Assembly: GCF_000016665.1 (NCBI RefSeq)
Contig: NC_009523.1
Span: 1,674,001-1,738,000, forward strand
DNA: 64,000 bases
Direction: 5' to 3'
Origin: Roseiflexus sp. RS-1
GTDB taxonomy: Bacteria > Chloroflexota > Chloroflexia > Chloroflexales > Roseiflexaceae
Shown one piece after another: positions 1-8,820 of the stretch (the stretch's first letter is position 1; every line of letters starts with the position of its first letter). The translations under genes and the position numbers were made by a program. The notes beneath the pieces are model-generated. The model was not told the DNA's origin, ran no database searches, and saw only the letters and a list, made by a program, of their open reading frames with translations.

Positions 1-1224
1 TTCCTTGTGCTCTATGTTGTGCTGCCAGTCGTGCTGATCGGCGTACCGACCATCTTGATGGGGATGAGCTTCCCGTTGCTCCAGAAAATCGTGCAGCGCG
101 ATCCGGAAACGCTGGGGAGACGTGTTGGCTGGTTGCAGACCTCGAATATCATCGGCAGCATGCTCGGCACGCTGCTGACCGGTCTGGTTGCGCTCTCGTG
201 GCTGGGAACGCCGGACAGCCTGCGTGCAGTCGGTCTTCTTTCCAGCACCTTTCTGCTACTGGCAGCCTGGGGATGCCTGAAGCGACCATGGGTGCGACGT
301 GGTGCGTATGCCGGAAGTATCGCCTTCATGCTGAGTCTGGCATTTGCCGTACCCGATGCGCAAACCTTTTGGGCGACGTTGCACGGCGCTCCGCCGGCGA
401 ATGTCATCGTTGCCGAAGACAATACCGGAGTGGCGCTGATCAAGAGCAGTAGAAGCGACTTTTCCAGACGATCATTCGTGATGTCCAACGGGTTGGGACA
501 GAGCGCAATCCCTTACGGGTGGACACAGAGCGTACTAGGCTTTCTGCCCGCGCTGATCCATCCCAACCCGCAAACGATCGCCATCATCGGGCTTGGTTCA
601 GGCGACACATTGTTTCATTCAGGGGGACGTGCAGTAACGAAGGAAATCATCTGCATCGAAATCGTTGGTTCGCAGATAAATATGTTACGAGGAATGGCGC
701 AACGACGCGAGTACCCTGCGCTGCTCTCGATCCTGAACGACCCGCGCATCACCTATGTTATTGCTGATGGACGTTCATACATCATGCAGAGCGGACGTGG
801 ATTCGATATTATCGAAGCTGATGCCCTGCGCCCGAATGGCGCCTATTCCGGCAATCTCTACTCAGAAGAGTACTTCCGCCTGCTCCTCGACCACCTGAAC
901 CCCGGCGGTCTGGCAGTGACCTGGGTTCCAACCGAGCGTGTGCGCACAACATTTATCCAGGTCTTTCCGCATTACGTCGATTTCGGCGACATTTTGATCG
1001 GCAGCAATGCCCCGATTGACGTGGACCTTCAGGCGATCTATCGCCGACTCGAAGACCCCTTCACCCGTGAGTACTATCAACGGTCTGGAGTAAACATCGG
1101 ACAATGGCTCGACGAGTACTTCGTCAAGCGTCAACCGGTGGTTTCCGATCCATCGGCGCCGCGACCGCAATCGACCGACACGAACCGTGATCTGTTCCCG
1201 AAGGACGAGTTCCTCGTGCGGTAG
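1..1224 (+). CDS. Membrane-anchored spermidine-synthase-like methyltransferase (5' partial)
   Basis: The frame is open at base 1, so the N terminus lies outside the window; 407 residues are visible. The first ~110 residues are hydrophobic with several membrane segments (VVLIGVPTILMGMSFPLL, then two more). From about residue 190 a Rossmann methyltransferase-like half follows: IAIIGLGSGDT is the SAM/nucleotide loop, CIEIV the acidic strand end, and DIIEADALRPNGAY resembles the polyamine synthase acidic loop. Proteins with this fusion of a transporter-like membrane half and a spermidine-synthase-like domain are common in bacteria, and the true substrate is usually unknown. Next gene is 194 bases downstream behind its own promoter. 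Confidence 0.75.
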   Translation, partial: FLVLYVVLPVVLIGVPTILMGMSFPLLQKIVQRDPETLGRRVGWLQTSNIIGSMLGTLLTGLVALSWLGTPDSLRAVGLLSSTFLLLAAWGCLKRPWVRRGAYAGSIAFMLSLAFAVPDAQTFWATLHGAPPANVIVAEDNTGVALIKSSRSDFSRRSFVMSNGLGQSAIPYGWTQSVLGFLPALIHPNPQTIAIIGLGSGDTLFHSGGRAVTKEIICIEIVGSQINMLRGMAQRREYPALLSILNDPRITYVIADGRSYIMQSGRGFDIIEADALRPNGAYSGNLYSEEYFRLLLDHLNPGGLAVTWVPTERVRTTFIQVFPHYVDFGDILIGSNAPIDVDLQAIYRRLEDPFTREYYQRSGVNIGQWLDEYFVKRQPVVSDPSAPRPQSTDTNRDLFPKDEFLVR

Positions 1225-1296
1225 GGGACGGTGATGGATCAGGCGCATTTCTTTCGTCCACACATACGGACGATAAGTAAGCACCCACAGTATCGG

Positions 1297-1305
1297 TGGT
1301 ATAAT
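1297..1305 (+). promoter_or_regulatory. Extended -10 promoter (TGGTATAAT) for the Gfo/Idh/MocA pair
   Basis: TG-G-TATAAT matches the extended -10 form, about 115 bases before the start at 1419. No good -35 is visible at the expected distance, which is tolerated by extended -10 promoters. The same TGnTAtAaT form recurs at 10275, 43819 and 60759. Confidence 0.45.
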
Positions 1306-1418
1306 CGCAGCGGGCGAAACGCCATTCGTTCTGGTTCGCGCGGAGATACAGCATCGCCCGTCAGGAGTCCTCGCCTCCTCCCCGCACGACCCTGCTGCCT
1401 ATCAGAAAGGAAGCCGGC

Positions 1419-2417
1419 ATGATCCGTGTCGCCATGCTGAGTTACTGGCACGTCCACGCCTGGGACTACACCCGACAGGCGCAGAGTCATCCCGATGTGA
1501 CGATTGGCGCGGTATGGGATGAACTGCCGGAGCGTGGTCGCGCCGCTGCCGAACAACTCGGCGTTCCGTTCTACGAGTCGCTCGATGATCTGCTGGCGCT
1601 ACCAGAGATCGATGCGGTGATCGTTGATGCGCCCACCTCGATGCACTGCGATGTCATGGTGGCGGCGGCGCGCGCCGGCAAACATATCTTTACCGAAAAG
1701 GTGCTTGCGCCGACCCTTGCTGAAGCCAATGAAATCATTGCAGCCGCCGACCAGGCGAGTGTTGTGCTGACCGTCTCACTGCCGCGACTCGCCGAAGGGT
1801 ACACGCAGGCGATCACCTCGCTGATCACCGATGGCGCCTGCGGCGATCTGACGCTGGTACGCATACGGATGGCGCACAACGGCGCATTGCGCACCGAACA
1901 GAACCCCGACGGATGGTTGCCACCCCACTTTTACGATCCTGAACAGTGTCGCGGCGGCGCGATGATCGATCTGGGATGCCATCCGATGTATCTGGCGCGT
2001 CATTTCCTGGGATTGCCCGAAACGGTCAATGCGCACTACGGGTACGTGACCGGGCGCGCGGTCGAAGATAATGCGGTTGTGACGCTTGGCTACGCCAGCG
2101 GCGCGCTGGCGGTCGTCGAAGCCGGTTTTGTGACGCCAGCATCACCATTTACGATCGAGGTTCACGGCACACACACCAGCCTGATCTATAGCGCACCGCC
2201 GCCGGTATTGCGTGTGCGCGGTCTCGATGACTGGATCGAACAAGCGATCCCCAAGTCATCGCCGCTGCCGTTCGTCCAATGGGTCGATCATATCCAGCGT
2301 GGCACGCGCAATACCGCCAATATCGACGCCGCACTCGACCTGACGAAACTGATGGAAGCGGCAAACCGCTCGGCGGCGGAACGGCGACAGGTGCGCCTCG
2401 ACTCACTGCAACCTTGA
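1419..2417 (+). CDS. Gfo/Idh/MocA family oxidoreductase
   Basis: 332 residues. The N terminus is a Rossmann fold of the inositol/glucose-fructose oxidoreductase family, with the typical HIFTEKVLAPTLAEA version of the cofactor-proximal EKP-type motif near residue 90, followed by the alpha/beta C-terminal domain with GGAMIDLGCHPMYLAR near residue 185. Such enzymes oxidise or reduce sugars and cyclitols with NAD(P). The usual EKP is EKV here. The ATG at 1419 follows AGAAAGGA. It sits 34 bases before a second family member, so the two probably form an operon acting on one sugar pathway. Substrate cannot be read from sequence. Confidence 0.85.
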   Translation: MIRVAMLSYWHVHAWDYTRQAQSHPDVTIGAVWDELPERGRAAAEQLGVPFYESLDDLLALPEIDAVIVDAPTSMHCDVMVAAARAGKHIFTEKVLAPTLAEANEIIAAADQASVVLTVSLPRLAEGYTQAITSLITDGACGDLTLVRIRMAHNGALRTEQNPDGWLPPHFYDPEQCRGGAMIDLGCHPMYLARHFLGLPETVNAHYGYVTGRAVEDNAVVTLGYASGALAVVEAGFVTPASPFTIEVHGTHTSLIYSAPPPVLRVRGLDDWIEQAIPKSSPLPFVQWVDHIQRGTRNTANIDAALDLTKLMEAANRSAAERRQVRLDSLQP

Positions 2418-2451
2418 TACTACCATATCGTTCCAGGAGCAACTGTTCATT

Positions 2452-3519
2452 ATGACCATCTCAACGATCATCAACGTCGGAATCGTCGGCGCCGGCAACA
2501 TTGCCCGCGGGCGTCATCTTCCCTGCTTCAAAAAGCATCCCAACGTTCGACTCGCCGCCATCTCCGATGTGGTCGTCGATCTGGCAGAATCGGCGGCGAA
2601 GGAGTATGAAATTCCTGGTGTGTACACCGACTACCGCGACATGTTCGAGCGTGAAAAACTCGATGCGGTCGTCATCTGCACACCGAACAAGTTCCATGCA
2701 CCGGCATCGATCGCTGCCCTGGACGCCGGATTGCACGTCCTGTGCGAAAAGCCGATGGCGCTCGATCCGGTCGAAGCGCGCGCGATGGTCGCTGCCGCCG
2801 AACGCAACGGCAAGATTCTGAGCATTGCATTCCACTACCGTCATATGGCGCCGGTGCGCGCCGCCCGTCGCGTCGTCGATTCCGGCGAACTGGGTCATGT
2901 GTACATGGCGCGGGTCTATGCCCTCCGTCGGCGCGGCGTCCCCTCGTGGGGTACATTCGTGCAGAAACATATTCAGGGTGGCGGCGCGATGATCGATTTC
3001 GGCGTTCACCTGCTCGACACTGCGCTCTGGTTGATGGGCAATCCACAACCAATCGAGGTCTGCGCCAGCATATCGCAGCACCTGGGCAAAGCACCGAATG
3101 TCAATCCCTGGGGGCAGTGGAACTACCACGAGTTTACCGTCGAAGATCAGGCGGCAGCGTTCATCCGGTTCGCCAACGGCGCCAGCATGCTGCTCGAATG
3201 TTCCTGGGCGCTGAACATTCCTGAGTCGCACGAAAACATTTCACTCTCAGGAACCGCCGCCGGTCTGGAGGTCTTCCCTCTGAAGGTCAACAAAGCGCAT
3301 CTCGACATGCTGGTCAGCTGGAAGCCGGACTGGATGCCGGGCGAGCGCGACAACCCTGGCGATGTGCAGACCGCCGATTTCGTCGGCGCGATCCTCGAAG
3401 GACGGCAACCGGTGTCGCAGGCATACCAGGCGCTCCAGGTCACCGAGATTGTGGATGCGATCTATCGCAGTGCTGCGGCAGGCGCTGCCGTGCGCCTGGA
3501 TGGTGCAGCGGAGGGGTGA
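2452..3519 (+). CDS. Gfo/Idh/MocA family oxidoreductase
   Basis: 355 residues. GIVGAGNIARGRH near residue 10 is the NAD(P)-binding loop, and LHVLCEKPMALD near residue 95 is the canonical EKP motif. GGGAMIDFGVHLLDTALWLMG near residue 180 is the catalytic-domain signature with the conserved Asp and His. It differs from the upstream gene enough to be a different enzyme rather than a recent copy. Gap to the upstream gene is 34 bases, consistent with co-transcription. Sugar or cyclitol dehydrogenase is the family expectation; the exact substrate is unknown. Confidence 0.87.
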   Translation: MTISTIINVGIVGAGNIARGRHLPCFKKHPNVRLAAISDVVVDLAESAAKEYEIPGVYTDYRDMFEREKLDAVVICTPNKFHAPASIAALDAGLHVLCEKPMALDPVEARAMVAAAERNGKILSIAFHYRHMAPVRAARRVVDSGELGHVYMARVYALRRRGVPSWGTFVQKHIQGGGAMIDFGVHLLDTALWLMGNPQPIEVCASISQHLGKAPNVNPWGQWNYHEFTVEDQAAAFIRFANGASMLLECSWALNIPESHENISLSGTAAGLEVFPLKVNKAHLDMLVSWKPDWMPGERDNPGDVQTADFVGAILEGRQPVSQAYQALQVTEIVDAIYRSAAAGAAVRLDGAAEG

Positions 3520-3688
3520 TCGTCCAGCGAATGACTGTCTGCTTTTGCGTCCTTTCAGACCCCATCCTTTCGAGACCCGTTTTCGTATGAGAACAGGAAT
3601 ACAGTGCGCCACGGTCGCTGCACTGTCTGGATGGAACCGGACATAATCATGTCACAAACGCACTCAATGCAAGGAGAACCAGCAACCC

Positions 3689-4309
3689 ATGACCGTCACA
3701 CGCGAACGTTTTGAACAGGGCATGACCTACGCCGAATACAAAGCCCGGATGACCCGCAACCGTGAACGATTGGAAGAGAACGAGCGCACTGTTGAACTCT
3801 CGCCCGACGACATTGCGTTCTTCGCCAATCTTCCCGAAACGCTGAACGTGCTGGTGATCACCGAAGACTGGTGTGGCGACGCGATTGCCAATGTGCCGAT
3901 CCTGGGGCGACTCGCCGCCGAGAGCGGCAAACTCAATCTGCGCTTCTTTCTGCGCGACCAGAACCCCGACCTCATGGATCAGTACCTGAACCAGGGCATC
4001 CACCGGTCGATCCCGGTGTTTGCCTTCTTCGATGCGCAGTTTCATCCCATCGGGCACTGGATCGAACGTCCCGCAGCGATCACCGCGATGCAGGAAAAGA
4101 TGCTGGCGAATCTCTACGCGACCGATCCGGCATTCGCCGGGATTGCACCGGGAACGTCGCTGGCGGTGCTACCCGACGCAGCGCGCACACGGTTGATGCA
4201 GGCATTCGCCGATTTTCGCGCCGAGACCCGTGCACTCGCCGACCGCGAAGTGGTGCGTGAACTGCGTGAACTGATCGCGCAGTGGTTGTCAAACCGTCAG
4301 GAGGGGTAG
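3689..4309 (+). CDS. Thioredoxin-fold family protein with a single active-site cysteine
   Basis: 206 residues; the ATG follows AAGGAGAA. Near residue 55 the stretch VLVITEDWCGDAIANVPIL fits the thioredoxin fold (strand, then WCxx helix), but the second cysteine of CxxC is replaced (WCGDA). This matches a bacterial group annotated as thioredoxin family protein in which only the first cysteine is kept, so a classic disulfide reductase is unlikely. A monothiol role is an inference. The SelW-like gene starts 2 bases after its stop, which suggests a redox-related operon. Confidence 0.75.
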   Translation: MTVTRERFEQGMTYAEYKARMTRNRERLEENERTVELSPDDIAFFANLPETLNVLVITEDWCGDAIANVPILGRLAAESGKLNLRFFLRDQNPDLMDQYLNQGIHRSIPVFAFFDAQFHPIGHWIERPAAITAMQEKMLANLYATDPAFAGIAPGTSLAVLPDAARTRLMQAFADFRAETRALADREVVRELRELIAQWLSNRQEG

Positions 4310-4311
4310 AG

Positions 4312-4578
4312 ATGGACATTAACGGTGGGCGGCATCTGCCCAAGATCAGGATCGTCTACTGTGCGTCGTGCGGCTACGAACCGCAGACGCTGGAACTGGT
4401 TTCGGCGCTGATGCACGCCTTTCACTACGATATTGCCGGGATTGAGATCATTCCCTGGCAGGATGGCGCCTTCGATGTTGCCGTCGATGGCGAGTTGATC
4501 CATTCGATGTACCGTGACGGTGGTTTTCCTGCACCCGAGACCATCATCAGAGCGGTACGGGAACGGCTGGCCGGTTGA
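4312..4578 (+). CDS. SelT/SelW/SelH-like (Rdx) protein
   Basis: 88 residues. The start is ATG at 4312, because GGAGGGG sits 6-7 bases upstream; the frame can be extended upstream only by overlapping the preceding gene. RIVYCASCGYEPQTLELV gives the CxxC of the Rdx family, here with both residues cysteine rather than selenocysteine. Family members are small thioredoxin-like redox proteins. Its last 32 bases overlap the 3' end of the convergent 2-oxoacid oxidoreductase gamma gene, with no room for a terminator between them. Confidence 0.8.
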   Translation: MDINGGRHLPKIRIVYCASCGYEPQTLELVSALMHAFHYDIAGIEIIPWQDGAFDVAVDGELIHSMYRDGGFPAPETIIRAVRERLAG

Positions 4579-5098
4579 ATCCGCGCCGGAGCGCCGCGTG
4601 GTTCAGCGTCAACAATGTGCGTTGGCGCTTCCCCAGGTGGCGCTCCAGCGCCTGACAAACCGCTTCGAGCGGCAAAAATGGCTTCAATCGGAGAAACACC
4701 CCCAGCATCACCATGTTGAGCACGCGCTCATCGCCGATCTCGCGCGCCAGATCGCTCCCAGGCACTCCGACAATCACAATGTCAGGGCGTGTCGGTTCAC
4801 GCCCGGCGAGCGAACTGTTGTAGATGAGCAGTCCGCCGGTTGCCACCAGCGGTTCGTATTTATCGAGCGATGGGCGGTTCAGCGCAATGACCGTTTGCGG
4901 ATTGCGCACCAGCGGCGCGCCAATCGGCGTATCAGACACAATGACCGTGCAATGCGCCGTCCCGCCGCGCATCTCTGGTCCATACGACGGCATCCAGGTT
5001 ACCTGCAAACCCGCGTCCATTGCGGCATACGCCAGCAACTGCCCGGCAAACAGCGCACCCTGCCCGCCTGATCCACTGATAATGAGATCGTGGTACAT
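4547..5098 (-). CDS. 2-oxoacid:ferredoxin oxidoreductase, gamma subunit
   Basis: 183 residues from the ATG at 5098, which is preceded by AGAGG; a longer open frame reaches into the heptamer array and is not used. [20 protein letters not shown] at the N terminus is the gamma-subunit signature (GxGGQG), and [11 protein letters not shown] near residue 48 is also typical. It is the last gene of a minus-strand set that runs radical SAM, delta, alpha, beta, gamma. The enzyme oxidises 2-oxoacids with CoA and reduces ferredoxin, or runs in reverse as a carboxylase. A 284-base spacer, nearly all heptamer repeats, separates it from beta. Confidence 0.88.
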   Translation of the reverse strand: MYHDLIISGSGGQGALFAGQLLAYAAMDAGLQVTWMPSYGPEMRGGTAHCTVIVSDTPIGAPLVRNPQTVIALNRPSLDKYEPLVATGGLLIYNSSLAGREPTRPDIVIVGVPGSDLAREIGDERVLNMVMLGVFLRLKPFLPLEAVCQALERHLGKRQRTLLTLNHAALRRGFNRPAVPVPL

Positions 5099-5120
5099 AT
5101 GTCGCCTCTGACAGGAACTG

Positions 5121-5417
5121 TGAATGTTCAACGTTGAACGTTCAACGTTCACCGCCCCAACGCCCAACCTTCAACCTTCAACGTTCACCGCCCCAACGTC
5201 CAGCCTTCAACACCCCAACCTGCAACGTTCAACCCCTAACCTGCAACCTGCAACCTTCCACCTGCAACCTGCAACCTTCCACCTGCAACCTGCAACCCCC
5301 AACCCCCAACCTTCAACCCCCAACCTTCAACCTTCCACCTTCAACCCCCAACCTTCAACCTTCCACCTTCAACCTTCCACCTTCAACCTTCCACCTTCAA
5401 CCTTCCACCCCCAACAT
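5121..5417. repeat. Heptanucleotide tandem array (CTTCAAC/GTTCAAC family)
   Basis: About 300 bases made of 7-bp units such as AACGTTC, AACCTTC and CACCTTC. It fills the space between the beta and gamma genes and its left-hand reading supplies the last residues and stop of beta. All frames are open, so open frames here are not genes. Confidence 0.9.
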
Positions 5418-6153
5418 TTTTAAGCTCCCCCAGCGGGAAGACCGGGATCATACGCTCCTCGATCCAGCGCAGTGATTCGATTGGCGTCAACCCCCAGTTG
5501 GTCGGACAATTCGAGAGCAGTTCGACCATGGTAAACCCATGCCCGGCGATCTGATGCTCAAACGCAAGGTGCAGCGCCTTCTTCGCCTTGCGGATTTCTG
5601 TGGGGTTGTGGAGGCTGCGTCGGGCAACATAGACCGCACCTTCCATCTGCGCCACCAGTTCGCTCACCCGTATCGGGTATCCCATCTGCTGCGGATTGCG
5701 CCCGCCCGGTGACGATGAGGTGACCATGCCTGGCGGTGATGTCGGCGCCATCTGCCCGCCGGTCATGCCATAGATCGCGTTGTTGATAAAAATGACCGTG
5801 ATACTTTCGCCGCGCGCCGCAGCGTGCAACACTTCGCCCAATCCAATCGACGCCAGATCGCCATCCCCCTGATAGGTGAAAATGATCCGGTCAGGCAACA
5901 CCCGCTTCAGCCCGGTTGCGACCGCTGGAGCGCGCCCGTGCGCAGCGCCGACGAAGTCGCAGGCGATGTAGTTGTAGGCAAACACCGAACATCCGACAGA
6001 GGCGACGCCAATCGTGCGCCCCAGGATGCCGAGTTCCTCCAACGTCTCAGCCGTCAACCGGTGCGCGATACCGTGCGTGCAACCGGGGCAATAATGGGTG
6101 TGCGCAGCGGTCAGTCCGACCGGGCGCTCGTACACACACGTTTCGGCAATCAT
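5383..6153 (-). CDS. 2-oxoacid:ferredoxin oxidoreductase, beta (TPP) subunit
   Basis: 256 residues. [13 protein letters not shown] near residue 20 is the beta-subunit cysteine motif, and [19 protein letters not shown] near residue 90 is the thiamine diphosphate GDG site followed by [14 protein letters not shown]. The ATG at 6153 overlaps the alpha stop (ATGA), so translation is coupled. The C terminus, GGGRLKVEG, is written by the heptamer array, so the original stop has been replaced by array sequence. Length otherwise matches the family. Confidence 0.9.
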   Translation of the reverse strand: MIAETCVYERPVGLTAAHTHYCPGCTHGIAHRLTAETLEELGILGRTIGVASVGCSVFAYNYIACDFVGAAHGRAPAVATGLKRVLPDRIIFTYQGDGDLASIGLGEVLHAAARGESITVIFINNAIYGMTGGQMAPTSPPGMVTSSSPGGRNPQQMGYPIRVSELVAQMEGAVYVARRSLHNPTEIRKAKKALHLAFEHQIAGHGFTMVELLSNCPTNWGLTPIESLRWIEERMIPVFPLGELKNVGGGRLKVEG

Positions 6154-7253
6154 GAGCGCACCTCCACATCGAGTCTGCGCGCGCCGTTCTTCGTGACACG
6201 CGTATCGTGCATCGTCTGTTCAATAGCCTGCACCACCTCATCCGGCAACATCTCGACACCGCCCATTCGACCGTAGAAGCGCACCGGGGCGCGCTCCCCA
6301 ACCGCCAGCCGCACATCTTCGATCATCTGACCGGCATTCATTTCGACGACCAGGAACGCGCGCGCGCGCGGCGCCAGGCGCGCCAGGCGTCGGGACGGGA
6401 AGGGGGAGAGGGTGATCGGGCGGAACAACCCGACTGCCATGCCGCGCGCGCGCGCCGCTTCGACGGCGTTCTGCGCCACCCGCGCCGCGCTGCCAAAAGC
6501 GACGACGATCAGATCGGCATCTTCGAGATACATGCCGCTTGAGCGCTGTTCGCGCTCCGCGATGGCGGCCAGTTTTGCCTGGAGCGCCAGGTTGTGTCGT
6601 TCAAGCGCCTCCGGTTGGAGATAGATCGAGGTGATGATCCGCGGAGGGCGTCCCTCCGCACCGCCCAATGCCCATTCCGGCAGCGATGGTTCGCGCTGAC
6701 GAAATGGCGGCGATTCAGCCGGCTCCATCATCTGTCCCAGATTCCCGTCCACCAGCAGAATCACCAGCATACGGTACCGTTCCGCCAGATCGAACGCCAG
6801 CCCGGTCAGGTCGATCGCTTCCTGGATCGTTGCAGGCGCAAGCGTCAACGGACGAAAATCGCCGTGCCCGGCTGAACGAGTCACCTGAAAATAGTCAGAT
6901 TGACAGGCGGCGATGTTGCCCAATCCCGGACCGCCACGCATCACATCAACCACGACGGCGGGCAATTCTGCGCCGGCGATGTAACTCAATCCTTCCTGCA
7001 TGAGACTGATGCCAGGACCAGACGAGGACGTCATGACACGCCTGCCGGTGCAGGCTGCTCCGTACACCATATTGATCGCCGCCACTTCACTCTCAGCCTG
7101 CACGAATGCGCGGCCAAGTTCGGGCATGCGGCGTGCCAGATACTCCAGCAGTTCTGTTTGCGGCGTGATGGGATACCCGAAGTAGGCATCGAGTCCGGCA
7201 CGGACTGCTGCCTCTGCAATCGCTTCATTGCCCTTCAGAAGTTCTCGCGTCAT
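6150..7253 (-). CDS. 2-oxoacid:ferredoxin oxidoreductase, alpha subunit (VorB/KorA-like)
   Basis: 367 residues; ATG at 7253 follows [33 protein letters not shown] is typical of the alpha subunit (shown here in part: [11 protein letters not shown]), with [14 protein letters not shown] near residue 78 and RGGPGLGN near residue 110. The C-terminal half holds the FGSAAR nucleotide-type loop. The form resembles 2-ketoisovalerate or 2-ketoglutarate oxidoreductases that have separate alpha, beta, gamma and ferredoxin subunits. In this lineage such an enzyme could serve amino-acid breakdown or carbon assimilation; substrate cannot be decided from sequence. Confidence 0.9.
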   Translation of the reverse strand: MTRELLKGNEAIAEAAVRAGLDAYFGYPITPQTELLEYLARRMPELGRAFVQAESEVAAINMVYGAACTGRRVMTSSSGPGISLMQEGLSYIAGAELPAVVVDVMRGGPGLGNIAACQSDYFQVTRSAGHGDFRPLTLAPATIQEAIDLTGLAFDLAERYRMLVILLVDGNLGQMMEPAESPPFRQREPSLPEWALGGAEGRPPRIITSIYLQPEALERHNLALQAKLAAIAEREQRSSGMYLEDADLIVVAFGSAARVAQNAVEAARARGMAVGLFRPITLSPFPSRRLARLAPRARAFLVVEMNAGQMIEDVRLAVGERAPVRFYGRMGGVEMLPDEVVQAIEQTMHDTRVTKNGARRLDVEVRS

Positions 7254-7286
7254 TGCGATCTCCTCGTGTTCATGATGGAGTGGTTG

Positions 7287-7553
7287 TTATGAAGCCGATC
7301 CTGCGCATACACCGCCTGCGACAGCGGTCTTGATCGAGAATGTGCGATAGACGGTGATCGCCGCTTCGGGGCATACCAGGGCGCAAATCGTGCATCCGGT
7401 GCATATGCCCTCTGGGTCGCGCAATTGCGCAGGATGATGACCGGCGGCGTTGAACGCATCCGCCAGTTGCACAACGCCTTTTGGACAGAATGCGACACAC
7501 AGGCCGCATCCTTTGCAGCGCTCCGTATCCACGATAATGCGTCCCCGAACCAT
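7287..7553 (-). CDS. 2-oxoacid:ferredoxin oxidoreductase, delta (2x[4Fe-4S] ferredoxin) subunit
   Basis: 88 residues from the ATG at 7553, which has GGAGG 5-6 bases upstream; a TTG 12 bases earlier lies inside that site. Two cluster motifs are visible: CKGCGLCVAFCPKG near residue 13 and CTGCTICALVCPEA near residue 48. It passes electrons between the catalytic subunits and soluble ferredoxin. It begins 12 bases after the radical SAM stop and ends 33 bases before alpha. Confidence 0.88.
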   Translation of the reverse strand: MVRGRIIVDTERCKGCGLCVAFCPKGVVQLADAFNAAGHHPAQLRDPEGICTGCTICALVCPEAAITVYRTFSIKTAVAGGVCAGSAS

Positions 7554-7565
7554 CTCAACCTCCAA

Positions 7566-8774
7566 TCAGTAAATGAACTCGTGAATATCGTAGGTAGCGA
7601 TCTGTGGACCGGGCGAGCCGAAGTTCAAACGTTCCACGATTGCCTGACGTTGCGCGCGCAGTTCTGCATCGTTGAGCGGACGTATGCCAGCGGCGCGTAT
7701 CTGGTCGGCATACGGCGCGTTGGCGCGTTCAGATAGTGTGCTGAAGTAGACGATGTCGCCTGATCCGAGTGGCAGACGATTGAGCAAAGCAACCGTATCG
7801 GCGACATGCCCGGCGGCGAAGCGATCGCCTCCCAGTCCAACAAGTACAATCACGCTGACTGCGATGCCAGCCTGCTTCAGTTCGGTTACCGTCGCCACAA
7901 TATCGGCTGCGCTGGACGGTTTCTGCACAAATGTCAGCAGCGGATCGTGTCCACTCTCCATACCAATGCTGACCCGCTTCAATCCGAGCATCCCCAGGCG
8001 CGCATACTCGGATGCCGTTTTCCTGCTGCCGGTGAATCCATCGAGAAACGCATGGATCGGCAGATCGCCGATCTCTTCGCGCGCGATCTGCATGAACGCT
8101 TCCAACCGTCGAGTCGGCGCCGCCAGAGCATTCGCCTCACCAAGGAAGATCGAGCGCCGGAGCAGGATCGAGTCGCCGAGAAACGCGCGCACCGCGCGGG
8201 TATGCACGCGAAACTCGTCGGATGACTTGATGCGAAAACGACGACCGCGATAAAAATCGCAGAAGGTGCAGGTGTTGAACGAACACCCCTCGGTTGCCTG
8301 CGCGACCACCGCCATGTACTGATCCGGCGGTAAAATACCGACCGGATCGTACACCTGCTCGAATGCCTTGCGATCAGCAACATGCGCTGCAGCATTGAAA
8401 TATGACGCGCGCTCGATGATAGTCAGAAGTTCTTCCAGCGCGCCATTGGCTGCCGCGCGTGTCGCTACCTCTTTTGCCAGCGCATCGCGCAGACTCGCCA
8501 TGCGCGCCGCCGCCGAGTCGATCAGTTCGGCGGCTTCAGCACCGCCCACCCGACGCCGGATCAGCCCATTATCTGCGTGATACTTCTCGATCACATGACC
8601 GTTCAGCCCGCGCCTGTACGTGCGCCCGTCGCGGGTCAGCACCCACAACCGACCGCCACGATCATAGGTGAGCACCTCATGCATACCAAACATCACACTG
8701 AGTGCGCCCGGTCTGATGCTGATCGTGACCTGTTCGCCATAGATTGTGAATCGAAAGACCATATCAGATAACAT
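7566..8774 (-). CDS. Radical SAM protein with CX4CX2C cluster motif
   Basis: 402 residues from 8774, or 398 from an in-frame ATG at 8762. The cluster motif near residue 165 reads GCSFNTCTFCDFYRG, that is CX4CX2C rather than CX3CX2C; this spacing is known in a subgroup of uncharacterised radical SAM proteins. RVSIGMESGHDPLL near residue 275 is the usual SAM-binding strand. It is the first gene of the oxidoreductase set and probably co-transcribed, which hints at a role in maturing or partnering that enzyme. The function is not known. A perfect hairpin ends 2 bases before the upstream start, so initiation may be structure-dependent. Confidence 0.75.
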   Translation of the reverse strand: MLSDMVFRFTIYGEQVTISIRPGALSVMFGMHEVLTYDRGGRLWVLTRDGRTYRRGLNGHVIEKYHADNGLIRRRVGGAEAAELIDSAAARMASLRDALAKEVATRAAANGALEELLTIIERASYFNAAAHVADRKAFEQVYDPVGILPPDQYMAVVAQATEGCSFNTCTFCDFYRGRRFRIKSSDEFRVHTRAVRAFLGDSILLRRSIFLGEANALAAPTRRLEAFMQIAREEIGDLPIHAFLDGFTGSRKTASEYARLGMLGLKRVSIGMESGHDPLLTFVQKPSSAADIVATVTELKQAGIAVSVIVLVGLGGDRFAAGHVADTVALLNRLPLGSGDIVYFSTLSERANAPYADQIRAAGIRPLNDAELRAQRQAIVERLNFGSPGPQIATYDIHEFIY

Positions 8775-8775
8775 T

Positions 8776-8801
8776 GAGCGGATGCGTCAGTGCATCCGCT
8801 C
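8776..8801 (-). terminator. Perfect 10-bp hairpin between bactofilin-like gene and radical SAM gene
   Basis: GAGCGGATGC-GTCAGT-GCATCCGCTC is a perfect inverted repeat. It lies after the stop of the upstream minus-strand gene and directly before the start codon at 8774. No T tract follows, so it may be a weak terminator or a structure in the leader of the oxidoreductase operon. Confidence 0.6.
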
Positions 8802-8820
8802 GTCGCTCCTCAACTTTTTA

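Noticed and set aside
2461..3231. 256-codon minus-strand frame opposite the second Gfo/Idh/MocA gene
   Set aside because: Antisense shadow in high-GC DNA; no ribosome site or family resemblance.
5124..5475. Two + strand frames of Pro/Thr/Gln repeats
   Set aside because: Pure array translation in several frames at once.
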